DNA from: Gammaproteobacteria bacterium
GTDB lineage: Bacteria > Pseudomonadota > Gammaproteobacteria > Steroidobacterales > Rariloculaceae
DNA length: 28,638 nucleotides
NCBI GenBank assembly: GCA_017577365.1
Contig: PKRJ01000049.1
Coordinates: forward strand, 1-28,638
Direction of reading: 5' to 3'
A model generated the notes under the pieces. That model did no database searches. It worked only from the letters and a program-made list of their open reading frames with translations, and had not been told where the DNA came from. Made by a program: the position numbers and the translations under genes. Below are positions 1 through 8,147 of the stretch, one piece after another; the first letter of the stretch is position 1, and every line of letters starts with the position of its first letter.

Positions 1-699
1 ATGCTCGACTGCGGGCTGCCGTGCCGCGAGATCGAGCAGCGGCTCGCGGCGCTCGGCCGAAGCGGCGACGACGTCGCCGCGCTGCTCGTCACTCACGAGC
101 ACACGGATCACCTGCGCGGCGTCGGCGCGTTCGCGCGCCGCTACGGCACGCGCATCTTCGCGACCTACGGAACGGCCCGCGCGCTTCTCGCCTTACCCGG
201 CAGCGAGGGGCTCGACATCGAGGCGGTGTCGACGCATCGCGGATTCTCGATCGGCGCGATCGGCGTCGAGCCGTTTCCGGTGCCGCACGACGCGCACGAG
301 CCGTGCCAGTTCGTGTTCGCGGCCGGCGGCCGCAGGCTCGGCGTGCTGACCGATGCCGGACACGCGACGGCGCATATCCGCGAGCGCCTTGCAGGCTGCG
401 ACGCGCTCGCGATCGAATGCAACCACGACGTCGAATCGCTCGTCCGCGGCAGCTATCCGCCGTTCGTGAAGGCGCGCGTCGGCTCCGCGTACGGGCACAT
501 GAGCAACGCGCAGGCCGCCGAGCTCGTCGCGAGCTTGGCGGACGGCCGGCTGCAGTGGGTCGTCGCGATGCACGTCAGCGAGCGCAACAACTCGCATGCG
601 CTCGTGCTCGACGCGCTCGAGCCGGTGCTCGACCGGCGCGCGACGCGGCTTGCGATCGCGGAGCAAGACGCTCCGAGCGCGTGGATCGAGGTCGTCTGA
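1..699 (+). CDS. MBL-fold metallo-hydrolase, YycJ/WalJ-like (5' end outside the window)
   Basis: The reading frame is open from the first base and ends at 699. Its first residues (MLDCG) match the internal first-strand segment (usually LLDCG) of metallo-beta-lactamase-fold proteins, so the true N-terminus lies upstream and the ATG at base 1 is probably internal. The metal-binding motif THEHTDH is clear near residue 31, and a second cluster follows: TDAGH near residue 117, then IECNHD, YGHMSN and AMHVSERNN towards the C-terminus. This order fits the YycJ/WalJ group of phosphodiesterase-like hydrolases, in which YGHLSN-type and HLS-type motifs recur. The family is cytoplasmic and binds two metal ions; the physiological substrate is not well defined. 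The gene is followed 69 bases later by purL on the same strand. Fold assignment is confident; the subfamily is likely. Confidence 0.85.
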   Translation: MLDCGLPCREIEQRLAALGRSGDDVAALLVTHEHTDHLRGVGAFARRYGTRIFATYGTARALLALPGSEGLDIEAVSTHRGFSIGAIGVEPFPVPHDAHEPCQFVFAAGGRRLGVLTDAGHATAHIRERLAGCDALAIECNHDVESLVRGSYPPFVKARVGSAYGHMSNAQAAELVASLADGRLQWVVAMHVSERNNSHALVLDALEPVLDRRATRLAIAEQDAPSAWIEVV

Positions 700-768
700 G
701 ACCCCGTTCGGCGGTATCATGGGCGGCCCCACCATTCGCTGCTGTTGCCCCGGCGCCGATCGATGACG

Positions 769-3700
769 ATGCTGCAGCTGGCCGGTCCGACGGCCGAGAC
801 TGCGTTCCGCCTCGCGAAGCTGACCGCGCGTCTGCGTGAACGCGTGCCCGCGATTCGCGGGGTCGACGCTCGTTTCGTTCATTTCGTTCATCTCGAGCGG
901 GCGCTCGAGCCCGCCGAGCGCCGCGTGCTGGATGCGCTGCTCGCGTACGGGGAACGCACCGGCGCCGACCGGCGCGACGAAGGCGGTCAGCGGCTCGAGT
1001 TCTACGTCGTGCCGCGGCTCGGCACGATCTCGCCGTGGGCGTCGAAGGCGACCGATATCGCGCGCATGTGCTCGCTGCCGGTGCACCGCATCGAGCGGGG
1101 GCGGATCGTCACGGTGTGGGCGGAGCGCGCGCTCGAGCCCGGCGACGCCGCACGGATCGGCCCGCTGCTCCACGACCGCATGACCGAGACGCTGCTCGAC
1201 GCCGCGCCGACCGAGTCGATGCTGTTCGGCGCGCACGCGCCGCGTGCCGGCACGCGGATCGATGTTCTAGGCGCCGGCCGCGCCGCGCTCGAGCGGGCGA
1301 ACGCGGAGCTCGGCCTCGCGCTCGCCGATGCCGAGATCGACTACCTCGTCGAGCAGTTCTCGTCGCTCGGCCGCAATCCGACCGACGTCGAGCTGATGAT
1401 GTTCGCGCAGGTCAACTCCGAGCATTGCCGACACAAGGTCTTCAACGCGAGCTGGATCATCGACGGCGAGCCGGCCGAGAAGAGCCTGTTCCAGATGATC
1501 CGCAACACGCACGCCGTCTCGCCGGGCGGCGTGCTGACCGCGTACGCCGACAATGCCGCGGTGCTCGAGGGGCCCGACGCGGAGTGGTGGTTCCCGGATC
1601 CCGAGACCGGCATCTATCGCGGCGTCAGAGAGCCGGCGCATCTCGTCGTCAAGGTCGAGACGCACAACCACCCGACGGCGATCTCGCCGTTCCCCGGTGC
1701 CGCGACCGGCGCGGGCGGCGAGATCCGCGACGAGGGTGCGACGGGCCGAGGCGCTAGACCTAAGGCCGGGCTCGTCGGCTTCACCGTGTCGCATCTGGAG
1801 ATTCCGGGCTGGGAGCAGCCGTGGGAAGCGCGCAGCCCGGGACGGCCCGGACGGATCGCATCGCCGCTGTCGATCATGATCGAAGGGCCGATCGGCGCGG
1901 CGCAGTTCAATAACGAGTACGGCCGGCCGAGCCTTGCCGGCTATTTCCGCACGTGCCTGCTCGAGGCCGACGGCGAATGGCGCGGCTATCACAAGCCGAT
2001 CATGATCGCGGGCGGCGTCGGCAACGTGCGCACCGTGCAGGTCAAGAAGGGCAAGCCCGGCCCCGGCGCGAAGCTCGTCGTGCTGGGCGGCCCCGCGATG
2101 CTCATCGGTCTCGGCGGCGGCGCCGCATCGTCGCAGAAGACCGGCGAAGGCGAGGAGGCGCTCGATTTCGCTTCGGTGCAGCGCGGCAATCCCGAGATGC
2201 AGCGCCGCGCGCAGGAAGTCATCGACGCGTGCTGGGCGCTCGGCGAGAAGAATCCGATCGCGGCGATCCACGACATCGGCGCCGGCGGACTTTCGAACGC
2301 GGTGCCCGAGATCGTCGATCACTCGGGATGCGGCGCGATCGTCGATCTCGCGCGCGTGCCGAGCGACGAGCCCGGCATGAGCTCGATGGAGCTCTGGGCG
2401 AACGAGTCGCAGGAGCGCTACATGCTGACGATCGAGGCCGCGGATCTCCCGGTCTTCGAGCGGCTCTGCGAGCGCGAGCGCTGCCCGTATGCCGTCATCG
2501 GCGAGCTCACCGCGGAGCGCAAGCTCGTCGTGCGCGACTCGCGCGTCGGCGTCGACGACGTTCCGGTCGACATGCCGATGGACGTCTTGCTCGGGCGGCC
2601 GCCGAAGATGACGCGGCAGGCGCGGCGCATACGGCCCGCAATCCCGGAATGGGACCGGGCGGGCGTGACGCTCGACGAGGCCGTGCGGCGCGTGCTCGCG
2701 TTCCCGGCCGTCGCCGACAAGTCGTTCCTGATCCATATCGGGGACCGCACGGTCGGCGGCCTGTCTTCGCGCGATCAGCTCGTCGGCCCGTGGCAGGTGC
2801 CGGTCTCGGACGTCGCGGTGACGACGTCGGATTACTCGGGCTATACGGGCGAGGCGATGGCGATGGGCGAGCGCACGCCGGTCGCGATCCACGCAGGACC
2901 GAATTCCGCGCGACTCGCGATCGCCGAGGCCGTGACGAATATCGCCGCGGCCGACGTCGTGTCGCTCGGCGACGTGAAGCTTTCGGCGAACTGGATGGCG
3001 GCCGCGGGCCACGGCAACGACGACTACACGCTGTTCGAGATGGTGCGCACCGTCGGCGAGGAGCTGTGCCCGGCGCTCGGGATCGCGGTGCCCGTCGGCA
3101 AGGACTCGCTGTCGATGCGCACGGTCTGGCGTGCGCGCGACGATGCGGCGCGCAACGAGCGGCGCCTCGTCGACGCGACGGTCGACGACACCGATGCCGA
3201 CGCGGAGCGCTCGGTCACGGCGCCCGTGTCACTCATCGTGTCCGCGTTCGCACCGGTCGCGGACGTGCGCCGCACGCTGACGCCCGAGCTTCGGCTCGAC
3301 GCGGGCGAGACCTCGTTGCTGCTGATCGATCTCGCCGGCGGACGGCTCAGGCTCGGCGGCTCGTGCCTCGCGCAGAGCTTCGGCGTCTACGGCGGCGAGC
3401 CGCCCGATCTCGACGATCCCGCGAAGCTCAAAGCATTCTTCGCCGCGCAGCGCGCGCTCCGCCACGCGGGGCTCGTGCTCGCGTATCACGACCGCTCCGA
3501 CGGCGGCTTGCTCGCGACGCTCGTCGAGATGGCGTTCGCATCGAAGGCAGGTCTCGTCGTCGACGTGCCGGAAGACGCCGACGAGATCGCGTGGCTCTTC
3601 GCCGAGGAGCCCGGCGTCGTGATTCAAGTGCGCAACGAGGATCTCGACGCGGCGTTTGCGATCCTCGCCGAGCACGGTCTCGAGCGGGACGCGCACGTCG

Positions 3701-4719
3701 TCGCGAAGCCGACGCGCGAGAAAGACATCGTCGTGCGCCGCGGCGACAGCGAGCGCTATCGCGCGCCGCGCGTCGAGCTTCGGAGAATCTGGTCGGAGCT
3801 CACGTTCCGCATCGAATCGTTGCGCGACGATCCCGAATGCGCGCGCGAGGCGCTCGAGACGAAGCTCGACGAGGACGACCCGGGGCTCAACGTGCGTCTG
3901 ACGTTCGACCCGAACGAGCCCTCGGTCCACGCGAATCGCGTCAATCGGCGTCCGAAGGTCGCGGTGCTGCGCGAGCAGGGTGTGAACAGCCAGCGCGAGA
4001 TGGCCGCGGCGCTCGCGCGCGCCGGCTTCGAGGCGCACGACGTGCACATGAGCGATCTCTTCGCCGGCCGCAAGCGGCTCGACGCCTACGTCGGTCTCGT
4101 CGCGTGCGGCGGGTTCTCGTACGGCGACGTGCTCGGCGCGGGCGAGGGCTGGGCGAAGACGATTCTGTATCACGACGCGATCCGCGCCGAGTTCGCCGCG
4201 TTCTTCGCGCGCGAGGACACGTTCGCGCTCGGCGTGTGCAATGGCTGCCAGATGCTCGCCGCGCTCAAGGAGCTGATCCCCGGTGCGGAGCATTGGCCGA
4301 AATTCGTGCGCAACCGCTCGGATCAGTTCGAGGCACGTTTGTCGCTCGTGCGCGTCGAGGAGAGCCCGTCGATCCTGATGCGCGGCATGGCCGGCTCCCG
4401 CATGCCGATCGTGACGTCGCACGGCGAAGGGCGGGCCGCGTTCGCATCGAGCGCCGCGCTCGAAGCGTGCGAGCGCTCGCTCGTCGCGCTGCGTTATGTC
4501 AACGGCCGCGGCGAGCCCGCGGAGCGCTATCCGGCGAACCCTAACGGCTCGCCGAACGGCATCGCGGGTCTTACGAGCGCCGACGGCCGCGTGACGATCC
4601 TGATGCCTCATCCGGAGCGCTGCTTCAGAACCGTGCAGCATTCGTGGCATCCCGCCGACTGGGGCGAGCGGGCCCCGTGGCAGCGACTCTTCGACAACGC
4701 GCGAGCGTGGGTCGACTGA
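769..4719 (+). CDS. purL: Phosphoribosylformylglycinamidine synthase, long single-chain form
   Basis: Catalyses the ATP- and glutamine-dependent conversion of FGAR to FGAM, the fourth step of de novo purine synthesis, in the cytoplasm. At about 1316 aa it has the usual length of the single-chain gammaproteobacterial enzyme. The order is an N-terminal PurS-like domain, a linker, two AIRS-like halves (the first carrying VETHNHP and PFPGAATGAGGEIRDE near residues 296-320) and a C-terminal class I glutamine amidotransferase. The amidotransferase nucleophile is Cys1157 in GVCNGCQM, and the His/Glu pair is His1281 and Glu1283 in PHPER. I chose the ATG at 769 because the sequence from it aligns residue for residue with the start of E. 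coli PurL. An in-frame ATG at 763 and TTG at 745 are alternatives. No clear Shine-Dalgarno is visible. A TATCAT at 715-720 could be a -10 box, without a convincing -35. Confidence 0.97.
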   Translation: MLQLAGPTAETAFRLAKLTARLRERVPAIRGVDARFVHFVHLERALEPAERRVLDALLAYGERTGADRRDEGGQRLEFYVVPRLGTISPWASKATDIARMCSLPVHRIERGRIVTVWAERALEPGDAARIGPLLHDRMTETLLDAAPTESMLFGAHAPRAGTRIDVLGAGRAALERANAELGLALADAEIDYLVEQFSSLGRNPTDVELMMFAQVNSEHCRHKVFNASWIIDGEPAEKSLFQMIRNTHAVSPGGVLTAYADNAAVLEGPDAEWWFPDPETGIYRGVREPAHLVVKVETHNHPTAISPFPGAATGAGGEIRDEGATGRGARPKAGLVGFTVSHLEIPGWEQPWEARSPGRPGRIASPLSIMIEGPIGAAQFNNEYGRPSLAGYFRTCLLEADGEWRGYHKPIMIAGGVGNVRTVQVKKGKPGPGAKLVVLGGPAMLIGLGGGAASSQKTGEGEEALDFASVQRGNPEMQRRAQEVIDACWALGEKNPIAAIHDIGAGGLSNAVPEIVDHSGCGAIVDLARVPSDEPGMSSMELWANESQERYMLTIEAADLPVFERLCERERCPYAVIGELTAERKLVVRDSRVGVDDVPVDMPMDVLLGRPPKMTRQARRIRPAIPEWDRAGVTLDEAVRRVLAFPAVADKSFLIHIGDRTVGGLSSRDQLVGPWQVPVSDVAVTTSDYSGYTGEAMAMGERTPVAIHAGPNSARLAIAEAVTNIAAADVVSLGDVKLSANWMAAAGHGNDDYTLFEMVRTVGEELCPALGIAVPVGKDSLSMRTVWRARDDAARNERRLVDATVDDTDADAERSVTAPVSLIVSAFAPVADVRRTLTPELRLDAGETSLLLIDLAGGRLRLGGSCLAQSFGVYGGEPPDLDDPAKLKAFFAAQRALRHAGLVLAYHDRSDGGLLATLVEMAFASKAGLVVDVPEDADEIAWLFAEEPGVVIQVRNEDLDAAFAILAEHGLERDAHVVAKPTREKDIVVRRGDSERYRAPRVELRRIWSELTFRIESLRDDPECAREALETKLDEDDPGLNVRLTFDPNEPSVHANRVNRRPKVAVLREQGVNSQREMAAALARAGFEAHDVHMSDLFAGRKRLDAYVGLVACGGFSYGDVLGAGEGWAKTILYHDAIRAEFAAFFAREDTFALGVCNGCQMLAALKELIPGAEHWPKFVRNRSDQFEARLSLVRVEESPSILMRGMAGSRMPIVTSHGEGRAAFASSAALEACERSLVALRYVNGRGEPAERYPANPNGSPNGIAGLTSADGRVTILMPHPERCFRTVQHSWHPADWGERAPWQRLFDNARAWVD

Positions 4720-4744
4720 TTCCTTTCCGAGTCCTGTAACGGCC

Positions 4745-4765
4745 TCTCCGACGAACTGTCGGAGA
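4745..4765 (+). terminator. Perfect hairpin 26 bases after purL; possible terminator
   Basis: An 8-bp perfect stem (TCTCCGAC / GTCGGAGA) with a 5-base loop, GAACT. It lies just after the purL stop codon, where a terminator is expected. The following bases (TTCGATACG) do not form a T-tract, so it is not a textbook intrinsic terminator. Confidence 0.4.
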
Positions 4766-4773
4766 TTCGATAC

Positions 4774-4789
4774 GTCTGCGGTTGCAGAC
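4774..4789 (+). repeat. Second perfect hairpin after purL
   Basis: A 6-bp stem (GTCTGC / GCAGAC) closed by the tetraloop GGTT, starting 8 bases after the first hairpin. It is followed by ACTTTG, a weak T-run. Together with the first hairpin it could act as a tandem terminator. Confidence 0.35.
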
Positions 4790-4834
4790 ACTTTGCCGGT
4801 CGCTCCCGGCGCGCCTAACGTGCCGCAAGGGCAT

Positions 4835-4859
4835 GACGCGCGGGTATTAACCGCGCGTC
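4835..4859. repeat. Third perfect inverted repeat, 9-bp arms
   Basis: GACGCGCGG and CCGCGCGTC pair perfectly around the 7-base AT-rich loop GTATTAA. The AT-rich centre within very GC-rich DNA makes it look either like an RNA hairpin or like a palindromic protein-binding site upstream of the motor operon. It is not followed by a T-tract. Confidence 0.35.
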
Positions 4860-5045
4860 CGTCGGATTGAGACTTGGCTCATGGACGGCCGGGCGAATGC
4901 ACCCCTAAGGTGATCGCGCCGAGCGAGCGTCAGCCGGGCAAGCGCGGATCGCGGCTTCGGGAATTCGACCGCTCGTGCCGCTGCGGCCGGGAGGCCTCGC
5001 CGCAACGGCGCCGACGGCGCCGGCCCGGACGAGCGAGAGCCGCAG

Positions 5046-5546
5046 ATGAAGGTCAACCGATCCATTTTCATCGTCGTCACGCTTGCACTGGCCGCGGCGG
5101 CGGCTGGTGCGATCGCCGCCGAATCCGCCGCGGCGCCGGATTTCGTCCTGAAGAGCGTCGAAGGCCCGAACTATCGGCTCTCGGAGCAGCGCGGCGAGAT
5201 CGTGATGCTCGCGTTCACCGCATCGTGGTGCGGCGACTGCCGTCCGTTTCTGGAGCAGGTCGCCGAGCTTGCCGCCCGCTACGGGGAGGCGGGCGTCGTG
5301 CCGTTCGCGGTGAGCCTGGACAAGGACCGGCGCGGCGCGGCCACGGTCGCGGATCGCGCGAACGTCGATTTCCCGGTCCTGCACGATCCGCGCGGCGAGG
5401 TCGCGAAGTCGTACGACGTGCGCGAGCTTCCGCATCTCGTGCTCGTCGATCGCAGCGGCAACGTGCGGCACGTGTTCTCGGGTTATCGCCGCGGCGACGA
5501 GGATACCTATCTCGCGAGGCTGCGCGAGCTGCTTCGCGAGCTTTGA
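5046..5546 (+). CDS. Secreted thioredoxin-like (TlpA/ResA-type) oxidoreductase
   Basis: A 166-aa protein with an N-terminal signal peptide (Lys/Arg, then a hydrophobic Ala-rich core to about residue 24), predicted periplasmic. The thioredoxin-fold active site is WCGDC with Cys62 and Cys65. The cis-proline loop is ELPH, with Pro129. The pattern APDFxLKSxEG near the start is typical of the AhpC/TSA-TlpA superfamily. The ATG at 5046 is favoured because it directly precedes the signal peptide. It is the first gene of the ten-gene motor operon, so it probably reduces or isomerises disulfides in one of the following envelope proteins; that role is inferred. The GD dipeptide between the cysteines differs from the PP or PH of classical TlpA or DsbA. 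Confidence 0.85.
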   Translation: MKVNRSIFIVVTLALAAAAAGAIAAESAAAPDFVLKSVEGPNYRLSEQRGEIVMLAFTASWCGDCRPFLEQVAELAARYGEAGVVPFAVSLDKDRRGAATVADRANVDFPVLHDPRGEVAKSYDVRELPHLVLVDRSGNVRHVFSGYRRGDEDTYLARLRELLREL

Positions 5547-5596
5547 ACGGCACCGATCGAGTCGCGGAACGCGAGCCGGTCTTGGGGAGTGAGTCG

Positions 5597-6238
5597 ATGC
5601 AGAAACGTTTCGCCGAAGCCGGGCGGAATCTCGGCAAGGTTCACGTCGATCCCGTCGGACGCATCGTGCGCGGCATCGCGTCGGCATTCGCCGCCGTGAT
5701 GCTTGCCGCGGCCGCGCCGTGCGTCGCGGCCGACGACGGGGCGCCGCTGCCGCAGTTCGCGCCCGACGGCCGCCCGAGCGATGCGGCCGAGTTTCGCACG
5801 CTCGACGAGGAGGTCCAGCATCTCAAGAAGCTCGCCGTCGACCTCAATCGGGATCTGTTCCTGCTCGAGGAAGAGCTGCTGTTCCCGTCGAGCACGCAAG
5901 TCGCGGTGTTCGTCTCGATGGACGTCGGCGAGTTCTTCGCGCTCGACTCGGTCGAGCTCGAGATCGACGGCAAGACGGTCGCGAACTACCTCTACACGGA
6001 GCGCGAGATCGACGCGCTGCATCGCGGCGGCGTGCATCGGCTCTACGCCGGCAACGTGCGTGCCGGCGAGCACGAGCTCGTCGCGTTCTTCACGGGCCGC
6101 GGCCCGCACGGCCGCGACTATCGGCGCGGCGCGACGCTGACGTTCGAGAAGGGTATCGGACCGAAGTACATCGAGCTCCGCATCTCGGACAGAGAAAGCC
6201 GCCTCCAGCCCGAGTTCGTCGTCGAGGAGTGGGAGTAG
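5597..6238 (+). CDS. Secreted protein of unknown function, motor-operon component
   Basis: 213 aa. I do not recognise a named domain. A long positively charged N-region is followed by a hydrophobic stretch at about residues 27-43 ending in CVAADDG, consistent with a signal peptide or signal anchor. Next comes a short predicted coiled coil at about residues 68-95 (EEVQHLKKLAVDLNRDLFLL) and then a beta-rich C-terminal domain with alternating charged and hydrophobic residues (QVAVFVSM, VELEIDGKTV, GEHELVAFF). This resembles an immunoglobulin-like or carbohydrate-binding-like fold. It follows the thioredoxin-like gene by 50 bases and precedes the first TPR gene by 4, so it is very likely co-transcribed. 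The start at 5597 has GGGGAGTGAG upstream as a plausible ribosome site. A periplasmic structural or adaptor role is inferred. Confidence 0.8.
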   Translation: MQKRFAEAGRNLGKVHVDPVGRIVRGIASAFAAVMLAAAAPCVAADDGAPLPQFAPDGRPSDAAEFRTLDEEVQHLKKLAVDLNRDLFLLEEELLFPSSTQVAVFVSMDVGEFFALDSVELEIDGKTVANYLYTEREIDALHRGGVHRLYAGNVRAGEHELVAFFTGRGPHGRDYRRGATLTFEKGIGPKYIELRISDRESRLQPEFVVEEWE

Positions 6239-6242
6239 GCGA

Positions 6243-8147
6243 GTGAGGCCGCCGCGCGTTATCCGCCGAGCCGGAGCGGCGCTGCTCGCCGCGTCTTTGC
6301 TGCTTGCGGCGACGCCGGGTCCCGCGCGCGATCGCGACGCTCCGCGCGGCGTGCGCGATCTCGCGTACGGCGAGGTGCTGTTTCGCTTCTATCAGCAGGA
6401 TCATTTCGGCGCGCTCGTGCGTTTGACCGCCGCGCTCGAGCGGAACGAGGTCCCGTCCCACGCCGCCGAGGCGGAGCTCCTGCTCGGCGCGCTCTATCTG
6501 TCGTACGGGCAGCATCGGCTCGCCGGAGAGATTTTCGAGAGGCTGCTCGCCGAGCACGAGGACCCCGAGGTTCACGATCGCGCGTGGTTCTTCCTCGCGA
6601 AAATCTGGCGGCAACGCGGCTATTTCGCCGAGGCCGAGGCCGCGCTCGCGCGCGTCGGCGGGCATCTGCCCGCGTCGTTCGAGCCCGAGCGGCGGCTCCT
6701 CGCCGCCGAGCTCGCGATGGATCAGGGGCGCTTCGAGGACGCGGAGCGTCTGCTCGCCGCGTCGGAGACGGCCGACGACGAATGGGCGCGCTACGCGGAA
6801 TACAACTTGGGCGTCGCGCTCGTCCGCCAGGGGCGGATCCGTGAAGGCGCCGCGGTGCTCGAGCGGATCGGCAGCCGTCCGCTCGGTCCCGAGCCGAGCG
6901 AGGCGATCGCGGCGCTCCGGGACAAGGCGAACGTCGCGCTCGGCTACGCGTGGCTGCAGGCGGGCGAAGCCGCGCTCGCGAAGCCGGCGCTCAAGCGCGT
7001 GCGTCTCGAAGGGCCGTTCTCGAACAAGGCGCTGCTCGGCGTCGGCTGGGCGGACGCGGAGCTCGCCGAGTATCGCGCCGCGCTCGTTCCGTGGCTCGAG
7101 CTCAAGGGCCGCACGGTCGACGACCCGGCGGTGCAGGAATCTCTGCTCGCGGTGCCGTACGCGTTCGCGCGGCTCGGTGCGGACGGGCAGGCCGCCGATC
7201 ACTATCTCGACGCGATCACGGCATTCGATACGGAGATCGAGCGCATCGAAGGCTCGATCGCGGCCGTGCGAAGCGGCGCGCTGATCGATGCGCTGCTCGA
7301 GCACGCGCACGCGCAGCCGGCGGGATGGTATTACCGCCTCGACGCGGTGCCGGATACGCAGGAAAGCCGCTACCTCTACGAGCTCTTGTCGACGCACGGA
7401 TTCCAGGAGTCGCTGAAGAATCTCCGCGACCTGAAGCTCCTGATCGAGAACCTCGATCAATGGAAGGAGAGCCTCTCGGCGTTCGACGACATCCTCGAGA
7501 CGCGTTGGCTCGCGTTCGAGCGCCGGCGGCCGGTCATCGACGCGAGCCTCGACGCGATCGATCTCGACGACGCGAGCTCGAAACGCGTCGAGCTCGAGTC
7601 TCGGATCGCGGCGATCGAGCGAAGCCGCGACGTCGTCGCGCTCGGCACCGCCGACCAGCGGCGGCAGTGGCACGAGCTCGAGGCGATGGGCGCGTCGCTC
7701 GCGCGGCTCGGCGATCTCCCCGAGGCCGAGGAGCTGCGACGAAAGCACCGCTTCCTGCAGGGGCTCCTGCTGTGGGATCTCGAGCGCGATTACAAGGCGC
7801 GTCTGTGGGAGCTCAAGGCGAGCCTGCGCCGGCTCGATCTCGAGCTGAAGCAGGCGCAGGCGCGTCATTACCGCGTGACGACCGCGCGCGACGCGTGGCC
7901 CGAGCAGTTCGCCGAGATGACGCACAGGATCGACGAGCTCGTGCCTCGAATCGACGCGTTGCGCAATGCGGCCGTCGCCGCGCTCGAGCGGCAACGGGGG
8001 TTCATCGAGGCGCGCGCGATCGAGGAGCTCGAGGCCCGCCGCGCGCGGCTCGCCGCCTATCGCGTGCAGGCGCGTTTCTCGCTCGCGGCGATCTACGATC
8101 GTGCGTCGGCTCGCGCCGTCCCGGTCGCCGAGGGGGCGCGTCCATGA
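6243..8147 (+). CDS. Secreted TPR and coiled-coil protein (motor-operon TPR 1)
   Basis: 634 aa starting at a GTG just after the previous stop codon, with GGAGTAGGCGAG upstream as ribosome site. A signal peptide spans about residues 1-28. Helical TPR-like repeats fill roughly residues 35-330, with recognisable elements such as AEAELLLGALYLSYGQHRLA and YAEYNLGVALVRQGRI. The C-terminal part (about 370-620) is strongly charged, Glu/Arg/Leu-rich and predicted to be coiled coil. No enzymatic motif is present. It overlaps the next gene by 4 bases (ATGA), a sign of translational coupling. In Myxococcus-type gliding clusters, TPR proteins of this kind are periplasmic scaffolds, and I infer a similar scaffold role here. 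The exact orthologue (for example AglT or AgmU) cannot be decided by reading. Confidence 0.85.
   Translation: MRPPRVIRRAGAALLAASLLLAATPGPARDRDAPRGVRDLAYGEVLFRFYQQDHFGALVRLTAALERNEVPSHAAEAELLLGALYLSYGQHRLAGEIFERLLAEHEDPEVHDRAWFFLAKIWRQRGYFAEAEAALARVGGHLPASFEPERRLLAAELAMDQGRFEDAERLLAASETADDEWARYAEYNLGVALVRQGRIREGAAVLERIGSRPLGPEPSEAIAALRDKANVALGYAWLQAGEAALAKPALKRVRLEGPFSNKALLGVGWADAELAEYRAALVPWLELKGRTVDDPAVQESLLAVPYAFARLGADGQAADHYLDAITAFDTEIERIEGSIAAVRSGALIDALLEHAHAQPAGWYYRLDAVPDTQESRYLYELLSTHGFQESLKNLRDLKLLIENLDQWKESLSAFDDILETRWLAFERRRPVIDASLDAIDLDDASSKRVELESRIAAIERSRDVVALGTADQRRQWHELEAMGASLARLGDLPEAEELRRKHRFLQGLLLWDLERDYKARLWELKASLRRLDLELKQAQARHYRVTTARDAWPEQFAEMTHRIDELVPRIDALRNAAVAALERQRGFIEARAIEELEARRARLAAYRVQARFSLAAIYDRASARAVPVAEGARP

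Larger units (their letters stand above)
4720..5045. other. Non-coding gap between purL and the motor operon
   Basis: About 326 bases without a credible gene. Its first half holds three consecutive perfect inverted repeats (listed separately). The second half, roughly 4865-5045, is GC-rich and must contain the promoter and leader of the downstream operon, but I see no convincing -35/-10 pair. One frame stays open through the second half, but it has no start context and its composition looks like antisense or out-of-frame shadow sequence. Confidence 0.6.

Noticed and set aside
1953..4544. Long plus-strand open frame inside purL in another frame
   Set aside because: Its translation is almost entirely Arg/Ala/Gly with no motifs, while purL itself matches its family across the whole length.
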